DNA from: Treponema_I sp045616125
GTDB lineage: Bacteria; Spirochaetota; Spirochaetia; Treponematales; Treponemataceae
Assembly: GCA_045616125.1 (NCBI GenBank)
Contig: JAZLGC010000043.1
Coordinates: 1-10,409, forward strand
Length of the DNA: 10,409 nucleotides
Reading direction: 5' to 3'
The notes under the pieces are model-generated. The model did not search any database. It was not told where the DNA came from and was given only the letters and a program-made list of their open reading frames with translations. This document shows, piece after piece, positions 1-5,498 of this stretch; positions within the stretch are counted from its first letter, which is position 1, and every line of letters starts with the position of its first letter. Position numbers and translations under genes: made by a program.

Positions 1-114
1 GCCTTTCATTTCATGTTGATAAAAAACTTCATGTGGAATTTCGGTAACTCCATCATTAATTGTGACAATGCCATCTTTTTCTGTAAACTGGTTAAATTCC
101 TGTTCTTCTTCCAT
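1..114 (-). CDS. BspA-type leucine-rich-repeat protein, N-terminal fragment
   Basis: This is the first 38 codons of a gene that continues past the left edge. The product starts MEEEQEFNQFTEKDG and then reads GIVTINDGVTEIPHEVFYQ, which fits the consensus of BspA-like (LRR_5) repeats, where an I-P-x-x-V-x-x-I-x-x-x-A-F pattern recurs. Such proteins are common in oral and gut treponemes and are usually surface-exposed or secreted, often acting in adhesion. No signal peptide is visible: the start is acidic and followed directly by repeat-like sequence, so this member may be cytoplasmic or exported another way. The start is well supported by GGAGG at 121-125, six bases upstream of the ATG. It lies downstream of argS on the same strand but behind a strong terminator, so it probably has its own promoter. 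The family call rests on a single repeat. Confidence 0.7.
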   Translation of the reverse strand, partial: MEEEQEFNQFTEKDGIVTINDGVTEIPHEVFYQHEMKG

Positions 115-120
115 TTTTTG

Positions 121-125
121 CCTCC
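121..125 (-). promoter_or_regulatory. Shine-Dalgarno of the LRR gene
   Basis: Reads GGAGG on the minus strand, six bases before the ATG at 114. It fixes the start of the truncated gene at the left edge. Confidence 0.8.
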
Positions 126-133
126 ATTTATTA

Positions 134-164
134 GGTGACGACCCTTAAACTTCCGGTCGTTACC
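134..164 (-). promoter_or_regulatory. Leader hairpin upstream of the LRR gene
   Basis: The arms 134-143 and 155-164 are inverted repeats of 10 bases with one mismatched pair (A-C in the minus-strand RNA) and an 11-base loop. The structure ends nine bases before the GGAGG site and has no U-run after it, so it is not a terminator. It could be a stabilising 5' hairpin or a protein-binding site. Its function is inferred. Confidence 0.45.
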
Positions 165-167
165 ACT

Positions 168-173
168 ATTGTA
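168..173 (-). promoter_or_regulatory. Candidate -10 box for the LRR gene
   Basis: Reads TACAAT on the minus strand, five of six bases matching the sigma-70 -10 consensus. The best -35 at 17 bp (191-196, CGAACA) is poor. Transcription would start near 161, so the leader would open almost directly with the hairpin at 134-164. Confidence 0.35.
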
Positions 174-193
174 AAATCAAAAAGAAAATCTGT

Positions 194-211
194 TCGGGAA
201 AAAATTCCCGA
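194..211. terminator. Possible second hairpin terminator
   Basis: The arms TCGGGAA and TTCCCGA (7 bp) flank an AAAA loop. On the minus strand, T-rich sequence follows after a few bases; on the plus strand an eight-T run begins about nine bases later. It may back up the stronger argS terminator at 247-279. The distance from stem to T-run makes it a weaker candidate. Confidence 0.35.
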
Positions 212-246
212 TTCAACAATTTTTTTTCCGAGGCTTGTTTCAGGGT

Positions 247-279
247 AAAAAAATGACGGCTTTCGCCGTCATTTTTTTT
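247..279 (-). terminator. Rho-independent terminator of argS
   Basis: A perfect 8-bp stem (ATGACGGC at 253-260 with GCCGTCAT at 265-272) closes a TTTC loop. It is extended by a six-A run on one side and a seven-T run on the other. It lies 10 bases after the argS stop codon. The A and T tracts let it work in both directions, but only argS reads into it. Confidence 0.92.
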
Positions 280-289
280 CGAGTGTAGC

Positions 290-2170
290 TTACATTGTTT
301 CCAGGAATGGGATCAGGGTTACGCTGAAGGCGTTCTGCAGAACCTGGCGGACACAGTCGGCAAGAGCCAGACGGGCGCCGGCAAGGGCTTTGTTTTCGTC
401 TGCAACGGCCAGAATCGGGCAGTCGTGATAGAACTTGCTGAAGCCTTTTGAAACTTCGTACAGAAAGCTGGTAACCACAGAAGGATCCAGCGTTTTGGCA
501 GCTTTTTCAAGAACTGCAGGATAGTCACCCAGAGTCTTAATCAGTTCCCATTCAGCAGGATCAGTCAGCTGAGCAAGAGCTGCATCGCTAAAGTCTGGAG
601 TTACGCCGGTTTCTTCTGCCTTGCGTACGATGGAGCAGATACGTGCACCCATGTACTGCAGGTATGGACCGGTATTTCCGTTAAAGCTGAGGGATTCTTT
701 CGGGTTAAAGAGCATGTCTTTTGAAGGAGTAATCTGCAGCAGGTAGTAATGAAGAGCACCCAGTGCAATGTTTTCTGCTACGGCTTCAGGATCCCCTACA
801 GCATCCTCGCGGCCTTTTTCTGCAATTTCTGCCTTGGCATCATCGCGCAGGCTGTTGATCAGGTCATCGGCATCAACAACGGTACCTTCGCGGCTCTTCA
901 TCTTACCTTCCGGCAGGTTAACCATACCGTAGCTCAGGTGGAACAGTTTTTCTGCCCAGCTGAATCCCAGCTTACGAAGGATATAGAACAGTACCTTAAA
1001 GTGATACTGCTGTTCAGAACCTACAACGTATACCAGCTGGTTAAAGTCCCAGTCGTCATGGCGGCTGATGGCAGTACCGATATCCTGGGTAATGTATACA
1101 GAAGTGCCGTCTTTACGAAGCAGAACTTTTTCGTTGCTTTCTCCGTCTTTACTCTTTCCTACAGCTTCCGTTACATCAATACGTACGGAGCCATCATCGG
1201 CCTTAAAGAAGATACCGTCTTCCAGACCTTTCTGGATAACATCCTTGCCTTTCAGATAGGTATCGCTTTCAAAATAGAGCTTGTCAAATGAAACACCGGT
1301 GCGTTTGTAGGTCTGGGTAATACCGCCGGTAGCCCAGTCATTCATCTGCTGCCACAGCTTACGGATTTCTGCATTGCCTTTTTCCCACAGAACCAGCATG
1401 CTCTGGGCAACAGCTTCCATGGCTGGATTAGCACGGTTCATCTTGTCAAATTCAACGTAGCAGTCGCCGACAAAACGGTCTGACTTAATGCCCAGGGATT
1501 CCGGCGTATCTTTCAGGGTAAATACAAAATCTGAAGAAATGCCGCTGTCTGTTACATATTCAGGATGGCCAGAATGATTCACGATATACGCCAGCATTGA
1601 TTTACAGATGTGTACGCCGCGGTTATTGATGATGTTTACTTTGTATACATCTGCACCGGCAGCTGCCAGAATGCGGCTTACTGATTCACCCAGGGCATCG
1701 TTACGCAGGTGTCCCAAGTGCAGCGGTTTATTGGTATTGGGGCTTGAGAACTCAATCATAACCCGGCGACCGGCAAGAGGAGCCTGGTTTTCTGCATTCA
1801 GCTTACCGTAGGAAGCCTTCTGTTCGTTGATCTTTTTAAGAGTAGCACTGGCTGCAACACCTTTATTCAGTTTTGCATTTACATACGGTCCAACAGCAGC
1901 AAAGGAACCTACGGCAGCGGCTTTGTCAGAAAGCTGTTCAGTAATAATCTGAGCAACTTCTTTTGCAATTACCGGCGGCCCCATACGGAGGGTTTTAGCA
2001 AAAATAAAGAGTGGAATACCAACATCACCCATCTCAGGGTTTGGTGGAGTTTCAAGAGTAAGCTGGGCAGCTTCTACTACTCCAGCGGTGGCTTCAAGCC
2101 CCTTGTTTTTGATGAAAATATTCAGTGCTTCAGCAACAATGTCACCGCACTGTGAACGTAAATCTGCCAT
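290..2170 (-). CDS. argS: Arginyl-tRNA synthetase
   Basis: A class I aminoacyl-tRNA synthetase that attaches arginine to tRNA-Arg in the cytoplasm, 626 residues from the chosen start. Residues 1-120 form the ArgS-specific N-terminal (Add-1) region. The catalytic core contains the HIGH motif as HLGH at 151-154, within SSPNTNKPLHLGH. The second signature loop reads KMKSREGT at 423-430, the degenerate KMSKS form usual in ArgS. From about 497 (NTGPYLQYMGARI) the C-terminal part is the DALR-type anticodon-binding domain. A longer reading frame opens at 2221, but the ATG at 2170 is preferred: GGAGG lies at 2175-2179, the residues upstream are not family-like, and the candidate promoter puts the transcript start downstream of the 2221 codon. 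The gene is intact and is followed by a strong terminator. Confidence 0.97.
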   Translation of the reverse strand: MADLRSQCGDIVAEALNIFIKNKGLEATAGVVEAAQLTLETPPNPEMGDVGIPLFIFAKTLRMGPPVIAKEVAQIITEQLSDKAAAVGSFAAVGPYVNAKLNKGVAASATLKKINEQKASYGKLNAENQAPLAGRRVMIEFSSPNTNKPLHLGHLRNDALGESVSRILAAAGADVYKVNIINNRGVHICKSMLAYIVNHSGHPEYVTDSGISSDFVFTLKDTPESLGIKSDRFVGDCYVEFDKMNRANPAMEAVAQSMLVLWEKGNAEIRKLWQQMNDWATGGITQTYKRTGVSFDKLYFESDTYLKGKDVIQKGLEDGIFFKADDGSVRIDVTEAVGKSKDGESNEKVLLRKDGTSVYITQDIGTAISRHDDWDFNQLVYVVGSEQQYHFKVLFYILRKLGFSWAEKLFHLSYGMVNLPEGKMKSREGTVVDADDLINSLRDDAKAEIAEKGREDAVGDPEAVAENIALGALHYYLLQITPSKDMLFNPKESLSFNGNTGPYLQYMGARICSIVRKAEETGVTPDFSDAALAQLTDPAEWELIKTLGDYPAVLEKAAKTLDPSVVTSFLYEVSKGFSKFYHDCPILAVADENKALAGARLALADCVRQVLQNAFSVTLIPFLETM

Positions 2171-2174
2171 ACAG

Positions 2175-2179
2175 CCTCC
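2175..2179 (-). promoter_or_regulatory. Shine-Dalgarno deciding the argS start
   Basis: Reads GGAGG on the minus strand, four bases before the ATG at 2168-2170. It favours this codon over the in-frame ATG at 2219-2221, which has no such site. Confidence 0.8.
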
Positions 2180-2221
2180 AGAGGCACAGTACCTGTACGT
2201 GCCCGTTGCGATAGTTATCAC

Positions 2222-2250
2222 AGTTTAGCAAAATACGGCAAGGGTTTCAA
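2222..2250 (-). promoter_or_regulatory. argS promoter candidate
   Basis: On the minus strand, TTGAAA at 2245-2250 (five of six to the -35 consensus) and TAAACT at 2222-2227 (four of six to the -10) are separated by exactly 17 bp. Transcription would start near 2215, giving a leader of about 45 bases. The promoter begins inside the second unit of a tandem duplication that also covers the end of the regulator gene. Confidence 0.55.
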
Positions 2251-2268
2251 TTACAGGGTTTCAATTAC
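2241..2268. repeat. Perfect 14-bp tandem duplication
   Basis: The unit AGGGTTTCAATTAC occurs twice head to tail (2241-2254 and 2255-2268), followed by AGG, the start of a third copy. It spans the regulator's stop codon at 2265-2267 and duplicates the TTGAAA box used as the argS -35. Only the argS-proximal copy has correct spacing to a -10. Confidence 0.95.
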
Positions 2269-3434
2269 AGGAACGTCCTTTGCAGATACGCAACTACTTT
2301 TTCAATCACATTCTGGTTCAAACTGTAGTACACTTTATTTTCCCGCCGGTCAATGCTGATCAGTTTCGATTCAAACAGAAGCCCCATATGATGCGAAACC
2401 GTTGCCGTAGTAAGATTCAGTTTTTTGGCCAGTTCTCCGCCATATCGGGGGCCCTGATGCAGTTCCTGCAGAATGGCAAACCGGCTTTTGTCTGCCAGAT
2501 GTTTCAGACAACTGTCATACTCAATATCATCACTTTCCGGTGACAGCATATTCCGCATACCATCAATAACGGTTTCCGATGAATGAAGAATACCAAAGTG
2601 AATCCGGAAGGGTTCGTTTTCCGGCAACTGCAGATTATCGTCAGGTTTTACGCTTCCGGCAATCCGTACCGGAAAAAAGAAATCCGGGTTCAGGGTAATA
2701 GCCGGAACTTCCTTAAGAAGATGACGGGCAAAAGGCATATAGGCATCAATGAACTGTTCATTACCCTTTTCTGCTAGAATGGGGGTCCAGTAAGAATAAA
2801 ACCGGTTGGCTACCTCATTAAAGACATCTTCAAACTGCAGAACTATTTCCCAGGCAGTTTCCAGTAATGCACGGCATTTTTCACGGTGCTGTTTTCTGTT
2901 CATGAACATATCAAGAACGGAAATTTTAACTTCATCCGGGGCCTGCATCTGGGTAACTGCACGCACAACACTCATGCTGTCAAAACCGTCAGTTTTTCCG
3001 TCTACAGAAATTTCGTTACTGACAATGCTGGTATTAGAATAATTGGTAGCATACAGCAGGAACCGTTTTATGAATGCCTGTTCCGAAACGGAATCGAGTT
3101 TTGTAAACAGATCCTCTATGGTAGCGCCGTCGGGGCCGTCATCTTCAAACAGCAGTACAAAAGGAGTAAGGGAATTCTGCCCTGTTTCCGAAGATGCACC
3201 AAAGTACTTCTGGAAATCCTCATTCAGAGCCTGCAACTTCGGATTTTTTGCAGCAGCTTTGCAGATATCCTCCATCAACTGAAGATCTTCAGCATACTGC
3301 GGCCGTAATTCAGCCGAACCAACTTCTTTTAATGCTTTATCAACTGTTTCGCGGTAGTTTTTTCCCCACCCCAGAAAGTGCAGCAATGCAGAAGAAAGAT
3401 ACAGTTCATGTTCCCGTACGTAGTTATTAATCAT
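2265..3434 (-). CDS. ArsR-type winged-helix regulator with a long N-terminal region
   Basis: A DNA-binding transcriptional regulator of 389 residues. The ArsR-like winged helix is at the C-terminus (about 310-389): LKHLADKSRFAILQEL, then the helix-turn-helix YGGELAKKLNLTTATVSHH near 332-350, then the wing ISIDRRENKVYYSL. Typical ArsR proteins are about 100-120 residues, so roughly 300 residues precede the DNA-binding part. I recognise no domain there; it looks soluble and largely helical and is probably the sensing or dimerising part. No CxC-type metal site is visible in the winged helix. The gene is divergent from the ABC exporter pair, and matching palindromes cover both promoter candidates, so repression of itself and the exporter is likely. 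There is no Shine-Dalgarno, and the -10 ends six bases before the ATG, suggesting a leaderless message. The ligand is unknown. Confidence 0.85.
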   Translation of the reverse strand: MINNYVREHELYLSSALLHFLGWGKNYRETVDKALKEVGSAELRPQYAEDLQLMEDICKAAAKNPKLQALNEDFQKYFGASSETGQNSLTPFVLLFEDDGPDGATIEDLFTKLDSVSEQAFIKRFLLYATNYSNTSIVSNEISVDGKTDGFDSMSVVRAVTQMQAPDEVKISVLDMFMNRKQHREKCRALLETAWEIVLQFEDVFNEVANRFYSYWTPILAEKGNEQFIDAYMPFARHLLKEVPAITLNPDFFFPVRIAGSVKPDDNLQLPENEPFRIHFGILHSSETVIDGMRNMLSPESDDIEYDSCLKHLADKSRFAILQELHQGPRYGGELAKKLNLTTATVSHHMGLLFESKLISIDRRENKVYYSLNQNVIEKVVAYLQRTFL

Positions 3435-3438
3435 ATAT

Positions 3439-3454
3439 TTAGAATAACATCTAA
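3439..3454. promoter_or_regulatory. Operator-like palindrome 1 (TTAGA-N6-TCTAA)
   Basis: The 16-bp inverted repeat TTAGAATAACATCTAA covers the regulator's -10 box. It shares both outer half-sites with the palindrome at 3509-3524. Read on the minus strand, 12 of 16 bases match that second site. A bound repressor here would block the regulator's own promoter. An extra half-site, TCTAA, is at 3473-3477. Confidence 0.6.
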
Positions 3455-3469
3455 CAAATAACTTGACAA
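3441..3469 (-). promoter_or_regulatory. Regulator promoter candidate, leaderless geometry
   Basis: On the minus strand, TTGTCA (3464-3469) and TATTCT (3441-3446) are 17 bp apart. The -10 ends six bases before the ATG at 3434, so the expected first transcribed base is the A of the start codon. The -35 overlaps TTGACA on the other strand. Confidence 0.55.
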
Positions 3470-3502
3470 CCGTCTAACAATAATGTTATACCAATATCAT
3501 AC

Positions 3503-3530
3503 TTGAGGTTAGATTTGTATCTAATATAAA
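3503..3530 (+). promoter_or_regulatory. Exporter operon promoter candidate
   Basis: TTGAGG (3503-3508) and TATAAA (3525-3530, five of six to the -10) are separated by 16 bp, and that spacer is exactly the palindrome at 3509-3524. Transcription would start near 3537, giving a leader of about 147 bases. An alternative upstream pair is TTGACA (3463-3468) with TATACC (3487-3492) at 18 bp. That would place the palindrome just downstream of the start site, which is also repressible. Confidence 0.5.
3509..3524. promoter_or_regulatory. Operator-like palindrome 2 (TTAGA-N6-TCTAA)
   Basis: Perfect 6-4-6 inverted repeat TTAGAT-TTGT-ATCTAA. It is centred 70 bp from the first palindrome and fills the spacer between the -35 and -10 candidates of the exporter operon. 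It is the likely site through which the divergent ArsR-type regulator controls the exporter. Confidence 0.65.
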
Positions 3531-3590
3531 ATCGAGAGGTGGAATGGGAAAGCCTCCTGCACGCCGGTAGATGTGTAGGCTTATGATGAG

Positions 3591-3611
3591 ACCCTGAAAC
3601 GAGTTCAGGGT
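3591..3611. repeat. Dispersed-repeat palindrome in the exporter leader
   Basis: ACCCTGAA and TTCAGGGT form a perfect 8-bp stem around ACGAG. Read on the minus strand it translates as HPELVSGS, the hallmark of a dispersed intergenic repeat family that creates many spurious short ORFs in bacterial annotations. A larger element is possible: AAGCCT at 3550-3555 pairs with AGGCTT at 3577-3582 just upstream. No T-run follows, so it is not an ordinary terminator. Confidence 0.65.
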
Positions 3612-3683
3612 GACAATAAACAACACTGTCTACGGACATAAGCTTATATTACAAAGATACATATCAAAAATGGGAGTTGAAAA

Positions 3684-5498
3684 ATGACAAAAAAGACTGT
3701 ACCCCATGAAAAGTTCATACGACGTCTTCTGGGTACCATGAAACAGGATGCCCGCAGAAATATGATCCGTATCCCCTTCTATACGGTCATTGCCGGGTTA
3801 TACCCCTTCTGCGCCATCATCCTGCCGAAAATCGCCATCGGGATCATCGAAGAAGGCGGCACTGATGCAACCACCCGCCTGATTACCGCCATGATCATCT
3901 ATCTGTTTGTTGCAGGACTTCTGGCATACCTTTCAAAACTGGAAGAACAGCTGATTGAGATCACCAACATGAACATGCGCATGACACAGCTGACCCGAAT
4001 TGCCCAGATTTATCAGCGTATGGATTTTAAATATCACGAAGATGCCGCATTCCAGAAAGAATATGATAAAGCAACCAAATCCTGTGACAATAATGCAAAT
4101 GGCGTTGAAGGTGTTGCAAACCGGATAAGTAAGCTGCCGTCAAAAGCCGTAACCATCATGGGTATGCTGATTCTTGCAGGCTTTCTGAATCCCTGGGTAT
4201 TACTTGCCATTGTGATTCATGTTGCTGTTACCATGTGGGTAGAACGGCAGGCTCACAAATATGCCTATGCAATGAAGAAAGACGTTGCCGCTGCCAACAG
4301 AAAAGTCGGCTATTACCAGAAAACCACCAGCGACTTTACCTATGGCAAGGACATCCGTATTTTTAATTTCCGTGACCAGCTTTTGAAAAACTATCATGCC
4401 GAAATCGACACTCTGTATGTTCTGAACCGGAAAATCAAGAACCATGAGTTTCTTCTGGGATTTGCCGGAATCATTACCCTGCTCATTACCAACGTTGCCA
4501 TGTACGGCGTCCTGATTCATCAGTGCCTCAATGGTATGCCCATCAGTTCCTTTACCATGTACGTGGCCCTTATCACGAGCCTTATGGCACTGATGCTGGA
4601 TTTCGGCAAGGATATTGCTTTCATCCAGAACGAAGGAGACTACATAAAGGATTTCTATCGGCTGCTTGATGCCAACCTGATTGAAGAAGGCACAGAAAAA
4701 GCAGACATGACCGTACCGGTTGAAATCGTATTTGACCACGTAACTTTCCGATATCCGGGAAGCGAGAAAAATATCTACACTGATTTCAGCTTTACCATCC
4801 ATGCCGGAGAACGGCTTGCCATTGTAGGAACCAACGGTGCCGGTAAAACAACTCTGGTTAAGCTGATCTGCGGTCTGTATCCGCCTACTGAAGGAAACAT
4901 TTACATTAACGGAAAGGAAATCCGCCAGTACAAAAAAGAAGAACTGTACAAGCTGTACGGCACCGTTTTCCAGGATTTTACCATTCTGGCATTCCAGATC
5001 CGCGAAAACGTTACCTGCCGCAAAGACGAAACCCAGTACGATGAACGGGTCTGGGAAGCCATTGAAAAAGTAGGCCTTAAGGATAAGGTACAGGAATTTG
5101 ACAAAGGACTGAGCCAGATGATGCTGAAGGTTATTGATGAAAACGGTACCGACTTATCAGGCGGACAGCGGCAGAAACTGGCCATAGCACGGGCCCTCTT
5201 TAAGGATGCGCCAATGATTATCATGGATGAACCGACGGCAGCCCTTGATGCCCTGGCAGAAGCAGAAATCTATGAAAGCTTCAGCGATATGGTAAAGGGA
5301 AAGACAGCCGTATACATCAGTCATCGTCTTGCTTCTACCAAGTTCTGTGACAAAATCGCCCTTTTTACTCCCGAAGGTCTTGCAGAATACGGCACCCATG
5401 ATGAACTGATGGCTCTGAAAGGCAAATACTACGAAATGTTCCAGATTCAGGGCAAATACTACCAGGAAACCGGTGCTACCGAGGAGGCAGCTGAATGA
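3684..5498 (+). CDS. ABC exporter half-transporter, subunit 1
   Basis: A 604-residue half-transporter with a fused membrane domain and ATPase, expected in the inner membrane and probably paired with the next gene. Hydrophobic segments lie near 26-52, 59-83, 155-188, 254-277 and 288-305, consistent with the six-helix exporter fold. The nucleotide-binding domain has Walker A GTNGAGKTT (382-390, Lys388), the VFQD Q-loop, signature LSGGQ (491-495), Walker B MIIMDEP with catalytic Glu516, and the H-loop His547. All catalytic motifs are intact. There is no N-terminal C39 peptidase domain, so it is not a bacteriocin-processing type. The start is supported by GGGAG at 3672-3676. The gene overlaps the next by ATGA. 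The substrate is unknown; control by the divergent regulator suggests efflux of a toxic compound or antimicrobial. Confidence 0.93.
   Translation: MTKKTVPHEKFIRRLLGTMKQDARRNMIRIPFYTVIAGLYPFCAIILPKIAIGIIEEGGTDATTRLITAMIIYLFVAGLLAYLSKLEEQLIEITNMNMRMTQLTRIAQIYQRMDFKYHEDAAFQKEYDKATKSCDNNANGVEGVANRISKLPSKAVTIMGMLILAGFLNPWVLLAIVIHVAVTMWVERQAHKYAYAMKKDVAAANRKVGYYQKTTSDFTYGKDIRIFNFRDQLLKNYHAEIDTLYVLNRKIKNHEFLLGFAGIITLLITNVAMYGVLIHQCLNGMPISSFTMYVALITSLMALMLDFGKDIAFIQNEGDYIKDFYRLLDANLIEEGTEKADMTVPVEIVFDHVTFRYPGSEKNIYTDFSFTIHAGERLAIVGTNGAGKTTLVKLICGLYPPTEGNIYINGKEIRQYKKEELYKLYGTVFQDFTILAFQIRENVTCRKDETQYDERVWEAIEKVGLKDKVQEFDKGLSQMMLKVIDENGTDLSGGQRQKLAIARALFKDAPMIIMDEPTAALDALAEAEIYESFSDMVKGKTAVYISHRLASTKFCDKIALFTPEGLAEYGTHDELMALKGKYYEMFQIQGKYYQETGATEEAAE
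5481..5487 (+). promoter_or_regulatory. Strong Shine-Dalgarno for the second exporter gene
   Basis: GAGGAGG lies inside the end of the first exporter gene, seven bases before the ATG at 5495. With the ATGA stop/start overlap it supports coupled translation and equal amounts of the two subunits. Confidence 0.85.

Noticed and set aside
749..1291. Plus-strand 180-codon ORF opposite argS
   Set aside because: It lies wholly antisense to a conserved synthetase gene, has no family-like sequence, and is readily explained as a shadow frame.
2171..2221. N-terminal extension of ArgS from the ATG at 2221
   Set aside because: The extra 17 residues are not family-like, there is no ribosome binding site at that codon, and the promoter candidate would start transcripts downstream of it. 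GGAGG fits the ATG at 2170.
3591..3630. Hairpin in the exporter leader as an attenuator or terminator
   Set aside because: The 8-bp stem is followed by GACAATAAACAAC and not a T-run, so intrinsic termination is unlikely.
3451..3639. Minus-strand 62-codon ORF containing HPELVSGS
   Set aside because: It is a translation of the palindromic dispersed repeat and overlaps both promoters and both operator candidates; it has no ribosome binding site. Such ORFs are a known annotation artefact.
3645..3650. TATATT as the exporter -10, downstream of the repeat
   Set aside because: No acceptable -35 lies 16-18 bp upstream (AACACT at 17 bp), whereas the promoter at 3503-3530 has better boxes and an operator in its spacer.
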